This document shows positions 16,811 through 26,233 of a DNA stretch of 64,000 nt, piece by piece. How positions within the stretch are numbered: the stretch's first letter is position 1; each line of letters starts with the position of its first letter. Both the position numbers and the translations under genes were made by a program. The notes under the pieces are model-generated. The model did no database searches and was not told the DNA's origin. It saw only the letters and a program-made list of their open reading frames with translations. This DNA is from Betaproteobacteria bacterium Ga0077526 (GTDB lineage Bacteria > Pseudomonadota > Gammaproteobacteria > Burkholderiales > Ga0077523): assembly GCA_001464765.1 (NCBI GenBank), contig LNDV01000035.1:124001-188000 (forward strand), read 5' to 3'.

Positions 16811-17233
16811 CTACTTTGCGAACAGCCGGGACGGGTCCGCGAACGCCTTGAACTCCAGCGCATTGCCGCAGGGATCGAGGAAGAACATCGTCGCCTGTTC
16901 GCCCACCTGTCCCTTGAAGCGGATGTGCGGTTCGATCACGAACGTCGTCCCCGCCTTGCGCAGCTTGTCGGCCATGGCGTCCCACTCTTCCATCGACAGC
17001 ACCACGCCGAAGTGCCGGACCGGCACGTTGTCGCCATCGACCTCGTTGGTGCGGTGGTGTCCGGCCTCCGACGCCGACAGGTGCGCCACGATCTGATGAC
17101 CGTAGAGATCGAAGTCCACCCAGTCGTCCGAAGACCGGCCTTCGGGACAGCCGAGAAGCTCGCCATAGAACGCCCGCGCCTTGGCGAGCGAGGTGACCGG
17201 AAACGCCAGATGAAAGGGGTGCAGGGCAGCCAT
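16811..17233 (-). CDS. VOC-superfamily (glyoxalase-like) protein
   Basis: This 140-residue protein has the vicinal-oxygen-chelate fold of two beta-alpha-beta-beta-beta units. Candidate metal ligands are the His in PFHLAFPV, the His in VRHFGVVL and the Glu in NALEFKAF. FFLDPCGNALEFK is a typical C-terminal VOC motif. The ATG at 17233 is chosen because GAGG precedes it by 5 bases and the fold begins at once; an in-frame start at 17260 would only add nine residues. It may share a transcript with the exporter genes. Whether it is a dioxygenase, lyase or resistance protein cannot be told. Confidence 0.75.
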   Translation of the reverse strand: MAALHPFHLAFPVTSLAKARAFYGELLGCPEGRSSDDWVDFDLYGHQIVAHLSASEAGHHRTNEVDGDNVPVRHFGVVLSMEEWDAMADKLRKAGTTFVIEPHIRFKGQVGEQATMFFLDPCGNALEFKAFADPSRLFAK

Positions 17234-17603
17234 GGATCCTCGGTAACGTATTCGTGACACGCCGATTGTCGCAGCATTCGGACGCCTCGCCGATCGGGGC
17301 GCTGCCGCGGCATCCCACGAGCTCGGTGACGGCCTGGATAAGTCACGGCCGGAATATGAAAAGTCGAAAACAGCGATTCCCCGGACTAACGGCGATCGCT
17401 ATCTTCCGCGGCGAGTGATCGACGGCATGCCTCCCGGGGCATCGCACTGTCGTTCCGGAAGTCCTCACGAGCGGGAAGAACCCAGTGTGCCGTCCCGATT
17501 CTCGTGAATCACGTACCGGTTGCCACTACGCACGATCCGACGACGTACCGGTCGGGTTGCCACTCCACGAGAGACGGCGCGAAGCGCCAGGAAGCTCCGA
17601 ATC
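17234..17603. other. intergenic region between divergent VOC and porin genes
   Basis: These 370 bases separate divergent genes and should hold promoters for both directions. No convincing promoter box, hairpin or conserved coding frame was seen. The porin gene could start as early as 17520, which would shorten the region. Confidence 0.4.
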
Positions 17604-19190
17604 ATGATCGCCCCCGTAGCCGAGGCGGAACGTCGCGCCTCGATGCCCTCCTTGTCGCGCAGCGGCGCGCTCTCCGTGGGCGCTCTGTCCCTCACACTCG
17701 CTCTGGCCCTCGCCTGCCTCCTGACGCCGCCGTTCGCGTTGGCCGAGGAACTGACCAGTGACCGCGCTCTCGCCGACATCGTCAGGGCGCTGGAGAACAG
17801 GATCCGCCAGCTGGAGGAAAAACTCGAACGCGCCACGGCGGCTGCACCCGCCCCTGCCCCGGCACCTGCTCCTGCGCCAGCCACGCCCTCGGAAACCGAG
17901 GACGCACTGCGCAACCGAGTCGAGGAACTGGACCAGCAGGTCCGGATCGTGAGTCGCAAGCTCGAACTGGAACAGGAGGCGGCCGCCGCCCGCGCAAAGG
18001 ACGCGGCGATCGTCCAGGCGAACCGGGAAGGGTTCGGCCTGCGTTCCGCCGACGGCACGTTCCGCCTTCGCATCGGCGGGACGATCCATGCCGATACCCG
18101 CGCCTACCTCGACAACGACTTTCCAGGGCCGTCGCCCGACACGTTCGTGCTGCGCCGGGTACGCCCGAATCTGGAAGGTACCGTGGGCGAGAAGTTCGGA
18201 TTCCGCATCCAGCCGGAACTGGGCAGCGCCGGCACCATGACACTGCTCGACGCGCATGCCGATCTCAACTTCACACCGGCGTTCCGAGTTCGCGCCGGAA
18301 AGTTCAAGGCGCCCGTGGGGCTGGAACGCCTGCAGTCACCTGCCGATATGCCGTTCGTGGAGCGGGCGTTCCCCACGCAACTGCTGCCGAACCGCGACAA
18401 CGGCGTGCAGCTCTTCGGCGACGTGCTGGACAACCGGCTCTCTTACGCGGCCGGCTTCTTCAACGGCGTACGCGACGGCGCGAGTGCGGACTCCGACAGC
18501 AGCTCGGGCAAGGACTTCAACGCACGACTGTTCGCGCACCCGTTCCGCAATTCCGACGACGACAACCTGCGCAGCCTCGGCGTGGGGGTCTCGGTCACGT
18601 CGGGCACCCAGGGCGGCACCGTCGCGAACGGCAACCTGTCCTCCTATCTCACGCCCGGCCAGCAGACGTTCTTCGCCTACTCCACCGGCACGTTCGCCGC
18701 GGGCGGCCGCCACCGGATATCGCCGCAGTTCTACTACTACCGCGGCCCCCTCGGTGTGATGGGCGAGTACGCCGTGTCCACGCACGAGGTCACGCGCGCC
18801 ACGCGCCATGCGGAGATCACTCACCGGGCCTGGCAGCTGTACGCGACTTACTACCTGACCGGCGAGGACGCGTCGTTCGGTCGCGTGACGCCGCGCCAGC
18901 CCTTCGACAGCCAGCGCGGAACCTGGGGGGCCTTCGAGGTGGGTCTGCGGATCAGCCAGCTCGCCGTGGACGGTGCGTCTTTCGAGGGCACACCGTCGAA
19001 CCGGTTCGCCGATCCGGATGCCTCGGCGCGCAAGGCCACGGATCTGGGCCTTGTCCTCAACTGGCACCTCAACCGGAACATCCGCGTGCAGACCAACTTC
19101 GACATCACCCGCTTCGAAGGCGGCGCGCCGCGCGGCGGCGATCTGCCGGACGAGAAGGTGCTGTTCTCCCGATTCCAGGCGGCGTTCTGA
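17604..19190 (+). CDS. OprO/OprP-type outer-membrane porin
   Basis: This is a porin of about 528 residues. A hydrophobic signal peptide ends near PFALAEE. It is followed by a coiled-coil stretch (ALENRIRQLEEKLERA and VEELDQQVRIVSRKLE) with an Ala-Pro linker, as in trimeric OprO/OprP-type porins. The beta-barrel begins at FRLRIGGTIHADTRAYL and ends with the aromatic C-terminus FSRFQAAF needed for outer-membrane insertion. Barrel motifs such as GKFKAPVGLERLQS are family-typical. Start choice is uncertain: 17604 has AGGA about 11 bases upstream, 17643 would give a shorter leader, and 17520 is the longest. It precedes a sulfate-binding protein gene, hinting at sulfate or another oxyanion as cargo. 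Confidence 0.8.
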   Translation: MIAPVAEAERRASMPSLSRSGALSVGALSLTLALALACLLTPPFALAEELTSDRALADIVRALENRIRQLEEKLERATAAAPAPAPAPAPAPATPSETEDALRNRVEELDQQVRIVSRKLELEQEAAAARAKDAAIVQANREGFGLRSADGTFRLRIGGTIHADTRAYLDNDFPGPSPDTFVLRRVRPNLEGTVGEKFGFRIQPELGSAGTMTLLDAHADLNFTPAFRVRAGKFKAPVGLERLQSPADMPFVERAFPTQLLPNRDNGVQLFGDVLDNRLSYAAGFFNGVRDGASADSDSSSGKDFNARLFAHPFRNSDDDNLRSLGVGVSVTSGTQGGTVANGNLSSYLTPGQQTFFAYSTGTFAAGGRHRISPQFYYYRGPLGVMGEYAVSTHEVTRATRHAEITHRAWQLYATYYLTGEDASFGRVTPRQPFDSQRGTWGAFEVGLRISQLAVDGASFEGTPSNRFADPDASARKATDLGLVLNWHLNRNIRVQTNFDITRFEGGAPRGGDLPDEKVLFSRFQAAF

Positions 19191-19238
19191 CGCACCGGAC
19201 ACACGCCCTCCCGCTTTCATCCTGACAACGACACGACC

Positions 19239-20249
19239 ATGACATCCCTGACTCGACTTCTCGCTGCTGCCGTCTTCGGCGTGCTCGCCTCCACCACCGT
19301 TGCCGCGGAGATCATCATCACCAACGTCTCCTACGATCCCACCCGGGAGCTCTACCAGGAGGTCAACGCAGCCTTCGCGAAACAGTGGGAGGCGAAGACC
19401 GGCCAGCGCGTGACGATCAAGCAGTCCCACGGCGGCTCAGGCAAACAGGCGCGCTCCGTGATCGACGGTCTGGATGCGGACGTCGTGACGCTCGCTCTGG
19501 CCTACGACATCGACGAGATCGCGGCCCGGGGTCGCCTGCTGCCGAAGGAATGGCAGAAGCGCCTACCCAACAACAGCGCGCCGTACACGTCGACCATCGT
19601 GTTCCTCGTACGCAAAGGCAATCCGAAGAAGATCTGGGACTGGGACGACGCTGCCCGCGCCGGCATCGCGGTGATCACACCGAATCCGAAAACCTCCGGC
19701 GGTGCCCGCTGGAACTACCTCGCAGCCTGGGCGTACGCCCTGAAGAAGTTCGACGCTGACGAAGGCAAGACGAAGGAGTTCGTGACACGCCTCTTCCGCA
19801 ACGTGCCGGTGCTCGACTCCGGTGCCCGCGGCGCCACGACCACATTCATCGAGCGGGGTATCGGCGACGTGCTGCTCACCTGGGAGAACGAAGCGTTTCT
19901 GGTGGCCAAGGAACTGGGCCCCGACAAGTTCGAGATCGTCGTGCCGTCCCTGAGCATCCTCGCGGAGCCGCCCGTCGCCCTCGTGGACAAGGTGGTGGAC
20001 CGGCGCAAGACCCGCCCCGTCGCTCAGGCCTACCTGGAGTTTCTCTACACCGAGGAGGCGCAGGACCTCATCGGCCAGAACTTCTATCGTCCGATCAGCG
20101 CCAAGGCGGCCGCGAAGTACGCGGCGCAGTTTCCGAAGGTGAACCTGGTGACGGTCGACGAGGTCTTCGGCGGCTGGCAGAAGGCGCAGAAGACGCACTT
20201 CGCCGACGGCGGGCAGTTCGATCAGATCTACGCGCCGGGCAGCCGCTAA
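19239..20249 (+). CDS. sbp: periplasmic sulfate-binding protein
   Basis: This 336-residue periplasmic protein has a signal peptide ending near TTVAAEI and the sulfate/thiosulfate-binding pattern NVSYDPTRELYQE, QSHGGSGKQARSVIDGL, NPKTSGGARWNYLAAW and TWENEA. In Sbp/CysP these segments supply backbone and Ser/Trp contacts to the oxyanion. Length matches Sbp. No cysT, cysW or cysA gene is beside it, so it must serve a transporter encoded elsewhere. The 48-base spacing from the porin gene suggests joint expression for outer-membrane and periplasmic capture of sulfate. Its stop overlaps the convergent permease gene by four bases. Confidence 0.88.
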   Translation: MTSLTRLLAAAVFGVLASTTVAAEIIITNVSYDPTRELYQEVNAAFAKQWEAKTGQRVTIKQSHGGSGKQARSVIDGLDADVVTLALAYDIDEIAARGRLLPKEWQKRLPNNSAPYTSTIVFLVRKGNPKKIWDWDDAARAGIAVITPNPKTSGGARWNYLAAWAYALKKFDADEGKTKEFVTRLFRNVPVLDSGARGATTTFIERGIGDVLLTWENEAFLVAKELGPDKFEIVVPSLSILAEPPVALVDKVVDRRKTRPVAQAYLEFLYTEEAQDLIGQNFYRPISAKAAAKYAAQFPKVNLVTVDEVFGGWQKAQKTHFADGGQFDQIYAPGSR

Positions 20250-21046
20250 CCCGGAAGCGACCGGCGTGAACGCAGCACCTCCAGCACGAACATGAGCGCC
20301 GTCGTGAACACGGTGAGCAGCGTCGCCACGGCGGCGATCACGGGGGTGATGTTCTCGCGGATGCCGGTGAACATCTGCCGCGGCAGCGTCGTCTGCTCCG
20401 GCCCGGCGACGAAGAGCGTGACCACCACTTCGTCGAACGAGGTGGCAAAGGCGAACAGCGCGCCGGCAACAACACCCGGCGCCACCACCGGCAGCGTCAC
20501 GCGGAAGAAGGTCCGGACCGGGCCCGCGCCGAGACTCGCGCTGGCCCGCGCCAGATTCCGGTCGAAGCCTTCGAGCGTCGCGGACACCGTGGTGAGCACG
20601 AAGGGGGTGCCCAGTGCCGCATGCACCAGCACCAGTCCCGCATAGCTGTCCGCCAGCCCCAGCTTCGCGAAGAACAGATACGCACCCACGCCCACCACGA
20701 CGATCGGCACGATCATCGGCGAGATCAGCACGGCGAGCAGGAGACCCTTGCCCGCGAACGACACACGCGACAACCCGACCGCGGCGAGCGTGCCGAGCAC
20801 CGTCGCGATCACCGTCGCCGCCGGGGCCACGAGGAAGCTGTTGGCCGCAGCCCGCCGCCACTCCGCGGAAGCGAACAGTTCGCGGTACCAGTGCAGCGAC
20901 CAGTCCGTGACCGGATAGACGAGGAATGAACTCGCCGAGAAGGAGAGCGGCACGATCACGAGGATCGGCAGCAGCAGGAACGCCAGCACGCCGACGCACA
21001 GCGCGCGCACGGCGAACAAGCCGATCCGCTCCGGCGTGACCGTCAT
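20246..21046 (-). CDS. PotC-type ABC transporter permease
   Basis: This 266-residue inner-membrane permease has six predicted membrane segments and the binding-protein-dependent permease motif near residue 160 (ARASASLGAGPVRTFFRVTLP). The pattern fits PotC-like permeases of the polyamine/opine/Fe group. It starts with ATG overlapping the preceding permease stop (ATGA). It is the last gene of the operon ATPase, binding protein, permease, permease. Confidence 0.83.
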   Translation of the reverse strand: MTVTPERIGLFAVRALCVGVLAFLLLPILVIVPLSFSASSFLVYPVTDWSLHWYRELFASAEWRRAAANSFLVAPAATVIATVLGTLAAVGLSRVSFAGKGLLLAVLISPMIVPIVVVGVGAYLFFAKLGLADSYAGLVLVHAALGTPFVLTTVSATLEGFDRNLARASASLGAGPVRTFFRVTLPVVAPGVVAGALFAFATSFDEVVVTLFVAGPEQTTLPRQMFTGIRENITPVIAAVATLLTVFTTALMFVLEVLRSRRSLPG

Positions 21047-22272
21047 GCGGTGAGCCCCTCGCCAGTAGCGAAGCGGCGATACACACCGTACAGCACGAGC
21101 GTCGCGGTCAGGAGCACGGCACCCAGCGCACAGGCCATGCCCCAGTTGAGTTCCACGTTGGCGTACTGCGCCACGCTCGAACTCAGCATCTGGTCGGCCG
21201 GCCCGCCCAGCAGCGCGGGCGTCACGTAGTAGCCAATCGCGAGGATGAACACCAGCAGCACGCCAGCCGTGACGCCCGGCAGCGTCTGCGGAACGAACAC
21301 GCGCACGAAGGCGCCGAGCGGATGGCTGCCGAGCGACACCGCCGCCCGCTGATAGTCGCGCGGGATGCCCTTCATCACGCTGTACAGCGGCAGGATCATG
21401 AACGGCAGCAGGATGTGCACCATCGCGATGATCACGCCGGTCCGGTTGAAGAGGAGTTCGAGCGGCCGGTCGATCCACCCCAGGCCGGCGAGCGCGCGAT
21501 TCACCAGACCCTCCGACTGCAGCAGGACGATCCACGCGGCCACACGCACCAGCACCGAAGTCCAGAAGGGCACCAGCACGAGGATCAGCAGGCGATTGGC
21601 CTTGCGTACGGGCAGCGTGGACAGCCACCAGGCCAGGGGGTACGCCAGCACCAGACACACGAGAGTGACGGTGGCGCCGATGCCGAGCGTGCGCAGGAGG
21701 ATGCGGACGAACACCGCCTGCTCTTCCGGCACGGCAACGACGTCGCCCGTAGCATCCCGGCGGCGGTCGACGGAAGCGAGCAGGTAGTCCGGCGTCCAGC
21801 GCGAACCGTTGCGGGCGATCACGCGCCACAGCTCCGGCTGCTGCCAGCGTTCATCCAGGGCGAGGAACGCGGCCTTCGCCGCTGGCGCATCGAGCGTCGC
21901 GAACGACTCCCGCTGCCGGAACGCCCCCATGACGAGCGAGCGGGCGCCGGGCAGTTCGCTGTTGAGGCGGCGGGCAAGGCCCCCCGCATCGGCTGGCTCG
22001 GCCATCGCCAGGAGATCGTCGGCGAAGGCACGGTAAGCGCCGTCCGGCGGGGCGGACACGGTGTCCCAGGAATCGAGGACGGCCACCGTTGCCGGCAGCG
22101 CACGCGCCACCTCGGGGTTCTCGACGGCGCGCATGAGCAGCGCACCGATGGGAATCAGGAAGGTGAATGCGAGAAAGACGAGCAGCGGTGCCGTCAGGCC
22201 GAGCGCCTGAAGCACCCGGGCCCGGCGGTCACGCGCGAGAGCGCGGGCAGCGTCGGCCTCACTGCCCGCCAT
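21043..22272 (-). CDS. PotB-type ABC transporter permease with long first periplasmic loop
   Basis: This 409-residue permease is longer than the usual ~290 of PotB because about 150 residues lie between the first membrane segment (LLVFLAFTFLIPIGALLMRA) and the rest. A long loop of this kind occurs in a subset of PotB-like proteins. The coupling motif is QRAAVSLGSHPLGAFVRVFVP. It forms the channel with the PotC-type permease. Its start follows the binding-protein stop by nine bases. Confidence 0.83.
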   Translation of the reverse strand: MAGSEADAARALARDRRARVLQALGLTAPLLVFLAFTFLIPIGALLMRAVENPEVARALPATVAVLDSWDTVSAPPDGAYRAFADDLLAMAEPADAGGLARRLNSELPGARSLVMGAFRQRESFATLDAPAAKAAFLALDERWQQPELWRVIARNGSRWTPDYLLASVDRRRDATGDVVAVPEEQAVFVRILLRTLGIGATVTLVCLVLAYPLAWWLSTLPVRKANRLLILVLVPFWTSVLVRVAAWIVLLQSEGLVNRALAGLGWIDRPLELLFNRTGVIIAMVHILLPFMILPLYSVMKGIPRDYQRAAVSLGSHPLGAFVRVFVPQTLPGVTAGVLLVFILAIGYYVTPALLGGPADQMLSSSVAQYANVELNWGMACALGAVLLTATLVLYGVYRRFATGEGLTA

Positions 22273-22281
22273 GACCGGCGC

Positions 22282-23319
22282 CTACTGGGCGGCCCAGGCG
22301 GCGAATCGCTTCTCGAGGACCTCGCCCTGGTCGGCCCAGAAACGGAAGTCGAAGCGCAGCGCGTCCTTCGCATTCGCGGGCGCCGACGGCAGGTTCGCGA
22401 GCACCTTGGCGTCGAGCTTGCCCAGCGTCTTCGAGTGCGTGGGCCCGTAGCTGATCAGCCGCGCGTAGTCGGCCTGCCGGTCGGGATCGCTGGCGAACGC
22501 GATGAAGCGCATGGCGACATCGCGATTGGGGGAGCCCTTGGGGATCGTCCAGAAGTCCACGTCGAAGATGCTGCCGGTCCAGGTGATGCGCAGATTCCGC
22601 CCTTCGCGCTGGGCAGCGTCGATGCGGCCGTTGTAGCTGCTCGCCATGATCACGTCGCCGGCCACCAGGAACTGGGGCGGCTGGGCGCCGGCCTCCCACC
22701 ACTGGAGGTGGGGCTTCAGCTCGGCCAGCTTGCGGAAAGCGCGTTCGGCCCCCTCCGGCGTGGCGAGCACCTTGTAGACATCGGCGGGCTTCACGCCGTC
22801 GGCCATCAGCGCGAACTCGAGGTTGTAGCGGGCGCCCTTGCGCAGCGCGCGCTTGCCCGGGTACTTGCGCAGATCCCAGAAGTCCGCCCAGTGGCGCGGG
22901 GGCTCCTTCACGCGGTCGGCGTTGTAGGCAATGACGGTGGACCAGAAGAAGATGCCGACGCCGCAGTCGTGCACGGCGGCCGGCAGGAAGTCCGCCTTGT
23001 TGCCGATGCGGCTCCAGTCGATGCGTTCGAACAGGCCTTCGTCGCAGCCGCGGTCGACGTCCGGCGACTCGGTCTCGACGATGTCCCACGTCACCTTGCG
23101 GGCCTCCACCATCGCCTTCACCTTGGCCTGCTCGCCGTTGTACTCGACCGGCACCATGCGCACGCCAGCGGCCTTCTCGAACGGCTCGTAGTAGGCCTTC
23201 TTCTGCGCGTTGCCGTTGGCGCCACCGAAGTTCACGACGGTGACGGTGGTCTGCGCGAGCACAGCGGTGGCGCCGGACAGCAGGACCGCGGCAAGCAAGC
23301 GCGGCAGGCATGGGGGCAT
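22282..23319 (-). CDS. PotD-type periplasmic substrate-binding protein
   Basis: This 345-residue extracellular solute-binding protein has a signal peptide ending near ATAVLAQ. Polyamine-group features include TVVNFGGANGNAQKKAYYEPFEK, WDIVETESPDVDRGCDEGLFE, the VGIFFWSTVIAYN segment and a WTGSIFDVDFWTIPKGS segment. The ATG at 23319 is chosen because AGGAG lies about 8 bases upstream; an in-frame ATG at 23346 lies only 4 bases from the ATPase stop. Substrate may be a polyamine or related compound, but the group also binds other solutes. Confidence 0.83.
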   Translation of the reverse strand: MPPCLPRLLAAVLLSGATAVLAQTTVTVVNFGGANGNAQKKAYYEPFEKAAGVRMVPVEYNGEQAKVKAMVEARKVTWDIVETESPDVDRGCDEGLFERIDWSRIGNKADFLPAAVHDCGVGIFFWSTVIAYNADRVKEPPRHWADFWDLRKYPGKRALRKGARYNLEFALMADGVKPADVYKVLATPEGAERAFRKLAELKPHLQWWEAGAQPPQFLVAGDVIMASSYNGRIDAAQREGRNLRITWTGSIFDVDFWTIPKGSPNRDVAMRFIAFASDPDRQADYARLISYGPTHSKTLGKLDAKVLANLPSAPANAKDALRFDFRFWADQGEVLEKRFAAWAAQ

Positions 23320-23349
23320 TGATAGTCTCCTCGAGTTTCGTTGCATTCG

Positions 23350-24435
23350 TCAGCGATAGATTCGCAGATGTTCGGCGGGCAGGTGCAGGCTTACCGCGCC
23401 GCCCACCGGTGGCCTGGGCCCCAGCGGCACCTTGACGGTGGCAACAGCCTGTCCGTCGATCGCACAGCGCGCCCGCAAATGATCGCCGAAATAGATCACG
23501 TCTTCCACGGTGGCAGAAAGCGCGTTCTCGCCAGCCGGCTCGGATGTGAACGCGATGCGCTCCGGACGGACCACGGCCACGACATCGGTTCCCGGCGGCG
23601 CATCGCCCAGATCGCCGTCCACTCCTCGGAGTCGCCAGCCGCCCGGGAGTTCCAGTTCGACCGCGCCGCTGTGCCGGCTCACGAGGCGGCCCTCCAGGAA
23701 CGTGGCATCGCCCACGAAGCCCGCGACGAACCGGTTGGCAGGCGCCTCGTACAGCCGGTCCACCGGCGCGACCTGCTGCAGCGCGCCATCCTGGAAAACG
23801 GCCACGCGGTCGGAGAGCGTGAGCGCCTCGCCCTGGTCGTGGGTCACGTACACGAAGGTGATGCCAAGCTGACGGTGCAGCGCCTTCAGCTCGATCTGCA
23901 TGTGCTCGCGGAGCTGCTTATCGAGCGCGCCGAGCGGCTCGTCCATCAGCACCAGGGTGGGCTCGAACACGAGCGCGCGGGCGAGCGCCACCCGCTGCTG
24001 CTGCCCGCCGGACAACTGGGAAGGGCGTCGTGTCTGGTAGCCTTCGAGGCGGACCATGGCCAGCGCCCGGGCCACACGGTCCCGGCGCTCCTGACCGGAA
24101 ACGCCCCGCACGTTGAGTGGGTAGGCCACGTTGTCACCCACGGAAAGGTGCGGGAACAGGGCATAGCTCTGGAACACCATGCCGAAATTGCGGCGGTGCG
24201 CTGGCGTCGCGCGGATCGAGCGTCCGTCGAGGAGGATGTCCCCAGTACTGGGCGCCTCGAATCCGGCAAGCATCATCAGGGTAGTCGTCTTGCCCGACCC
24301 GGAAGGGCCGAGCAGCGTGAGGAACTCCCCGTGCCGCACGTCGAGATCCAGATCGCGTACTGCGAACGTCGTCCCGTCATAGGTCTTCGCGACGCCGGCA
24401 AAGCGGACCAGGACGGACGACGGATCGGAGGCCAT
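23350..24435 (-). CDS. PotA-type ABC transporter ATPase
   Basis: This 361-residue ATPase has Walker A GPSGSGKTT, Q-loop VFQSYALFPHLSV, signature LSGGQQQRVALARAL, Walker B LVLMDEPLGALD and switch THDQGEAL. It has a C-terminal TOBE-like domain (VVRPERIAF), as in PotA/FbpC/CysA proteins. It is the first gene of the four-gene importer operon. Gene order suits PotABCD-type uptake. Confidence 0.86.
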   Translation of the reverse strand: MASDPSSVLVRFAGVAKTYDGTTFAVRDLDLDVRHGEFLTLLGPSGSGKTTTLMMLAGFEAPSTGDILLDGRSIRATPAHRRNFGMVFQSYALFPHLSVGDNVAYPLNVRGVSGQERRDRVARALAMVRLEGYQTRRPSQLSGGQQQRVALARALVFEPTLVLMDEPLGALDKQLREHMQIELKALHRQLGITFVYVTHDQGEALTLSDRVAVFQDGALQQVAPVDRLYEAPANRFVAGFVGDATFLEGRLVSRHSGAVELELPGGWRLRGVDGDLGDAPPGTDVVAVVRPERIAFTSEPAGENALSATVEDVIYFGDHLRARCAIDGQAVATVKVPLGPRPPVGGAVSLHLPAEHLRIYR

Positions 24436-24560
24436 GCACGGGGTGGACGGTGGGGACGCCGGACGTTAGCACAGGAATCCGCGGGGCGACCTTTCGACGG
24501 ACAAGGGGGAACCGGAACGCGGCATTCGAATCGAAAACGCAATACCGAGGAGGCTTGCCG

Positions 24561-24851
24561 ATGAAGTTCCTGGCCGTCGTGATCGTTCTGCTCGCCGGAT
24601 GCGCCTCCTCGGCGCCGCCCGGACAGGGCACTGCAGCGCCGGCACCGCTCACCCGGCAGCAGGCCCACCTCAAGTGCTACCAGCAGATGCAGGCCGCGAG
24701 GGCGGGCGCATTCCTGACCACGCCCGACTGGCATCAGTACCGCATATGCATGCGAAACAGGGGCTTCGACGCCGCCGGCTCCCCGGACGCCAGCCAGATG
24801 GCGGCAGCGGGAAGCCGGGTCGAGCTGCGGGGCGAATCTCTCAGTCTGTGA
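24561..24851 (+). CDS. small lipoprotein of unknown function
   Basis: This 96-residue protein has a lipoprotein signal with lipobox LLAG-C (Cys14) and a short Ala/Pro/Ser-rich linker. The small domain contains three further Cys (in LKCYQQM, RICMRNR and the lipobox region) and ends ELRGESLSL. GAGGAGG lies about 7 bases upstream of the ATG at 24561 and decides the start. It is divergent from the Pot operon, and its 3' end overlaps the convergent cysK by 11 bases. No function is recognised. Confidence 0.65.
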   Translation: MKFLAVVIVLLAGCASSAPPGQGTAAPAPLTRQQAHLKCYQQMQAARAGAFLTTPDWHQYRICMRNRGFDAAGSPDASQMAAAGSRVELRGESLSL

Positions 24852-25773
24852 GACCTTCGAACAGCTTGGTGCTGAGATAGCGCTCGCCGAAAGACGGGAT
24901 GATCACCACGATCAGCTTGCCCGCATTCTCCGGACGCCGGGCAACCTGAAGCGCCGCCCAGGTGGAAGCGCCCGACGAGATGCCAACGAGCAGCCCTTCG
25001 TCCGTCGCCATGCGTCTCGCGGTGGCGAAGGCATCGTCGTTGGAGACGCGCACGACTTCATCGTAGATCCCGGTGTTGAGAATCGCGGGCACGAAGCCCG
25101 CCCCGATGCCCTGGATGGGGTGGGGTCCCTTGGCGCCGCCCGACAGCACGGGGGACGCATCGGGCTCCACGGCCACACAGCGAAAGCCGGGCTTGCGGGC
25201 CTTCAGGACTTCGCCGATGCCGGTGATGGTGCCGCCAGTCCCGATGCCGGACACCAGGATATCGACCTTCCCGTCGGTGTCGCGCCAGATCTCCTCGGCG
25301 GTGGTCTGGCGATGGATTTCGGGGTTGGCGGGATTCGCGAACTGCTGCGGAATGAAGTACCGGGAGTCAGCTGCTGCCATCTCCTCGGCCTTGCGGATGG
25401 CCCCGCCCATGCCTTCGGAGCCCGGCGTCAGGATCAGTTCGGCGCCGTAGGCCCGCAGCACGGCACGGCGCTCCTTGCTCATGGTCTCGGGCATGACGAT
25501 GGCGAGCTTGTAGCCGCGCGCCGCGCACACGAAGGCGAGCGCAATACCGGTATTGCCGCTGGTGGGCTCGAGGATGATAGTGTCGGCCTTGATCTTCCCG
25601 GCCTTCTCGGCGGCATCGATCATCGCCACGCCGATCCGGTCCTTGACGCTGTGGGCCGGGTTGAAGAACTCGAGCTTGGCAGCCACCTCAGCCACGCAGC
25701 CCTGCGTGACACGGTTCAGCCGCACGAGCGGGGTGTTGCCGATGAGATCCGAGACGTTATTGGCGATTTTCAT
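24841..25773 (-). CDS. cysK: cysteine synthase A (O-acetylserine sulfhydrylase)
   Basis: This 310-residue PLP enzyme condenses O-acetylserine with sulfide to form cysteine. The PLP lysine is K44 in NPAHSVKDRIG. The substrate-binding loop is EPTSGNTGIALA, the phosphate-binding glycine loop is GIGTGGTITG, and a serine contacting the PLP ring is in VGISSGAS. Length and motifs match CysK better than CysM. It is monocistronic here. The sulfate-binding protein at 19239-20249 fits the same assimilation theme but is not linked in an operon. Confidence 0.93.
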   Translation of the reverse strand: MKIANNVSDLIGNTPLVRLNRVTQGCVAEVAAKLEFFNPAHSVKDRIGVAMIDAAEKAGKIKADTIILEPTSGNTGIALAFVCAARGYKLAIVMPETMSKERRAVLRAYGAELILTPGSEGMGGAIRKAEEMAAADSRYFIPQQFANPANPEIHRQTTAEEIWRDTDGKVDILVSGIGTGGTITGIGEVLKARKPGFRCVAVEPDASPVLSGGAKGPHPIQGIGAGFVPAILNTGIYDEVVRVSNDDAFATARRMATDEGLLVGISSGASTWAALQVARRPENAGKLIVVIIPSFGERYLSTKLFEGLTD

Positions 25774-25862
25774 GGGTCGCTCTCTACGGGAAAGGTTGGG
25801 GAAGGCAGACGGGAAGCCCGCATTCTGAACCAACTTGGCGCCCGCCCGAAACGGGATCGGCG

Positions 25863-26225
25863 TCACTTCCCTCGCGTAAGAACGTACGCCCAGAGGGCAT
25901 CGATGTCGTCGCCCGTCACGGCACCACCCCAGGCAGGCATGGCGCCCTTGCCGTTGAGGACTGACAGGACGAAGCGGTCCTTCTGGTCGGCGGGAAACTT
26001 CCGGAGGTCGTAGGCGATCGTGCCCGGCGTGATCATGTTGGGGCCGTGGCAACGCATGCAGTGGCTCAGGTACAGACCGCGACCGCGGGCGGCGAGGTCG
26101 GGCGACGGCGCGTCACCCGCCGCCGGGGTCTGCCCGGCCAGGATCGGTGGCGTCTGCACGGCGACCACGATCGCAAGCGCACACAGCAGCCGCGAAGACA
26201 GGGATAGCGAACGCGGCCACTGCAT
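25863..26225 (-). CDS. c-type cytochrome partner of the PQQ dehydrogenase
   Basis: This 120-residue periplasmic cytochrome c has a signal peptide ending near PPILAGQ, one haem-attachment motif (HCMRCH) and a likely distal Met in GAMPAWGG. It starts eight bases after the PQQ dehydrogenase stop with GAGGAG just upstream, so the two are cotranscribed. It should accept electrons from PQQH2 and pass them to a terminal oxidase. Confidence 0.85.
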   Translation of the reverse strand: MQWPRSLSLSSRLLCALAIVVAVQTPPILAGQTPAAGDAPSPDLAARGRGLYLSHCMRCHGPNMITPGTIAYDLRKFPADQKDRFVLSVLNGKGAMPAWGGAVTGDDIDALWAYVLTRGK

Positions 26226-26233
26226 GGGGCTCC

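Noticed and set aside
21322..23322. Plus-strand frame of about 670 codons opposite the Pot operon
   Set aside because: It spans two real minus-strand genes and reads as low-complexity Arg/His/Gly text.
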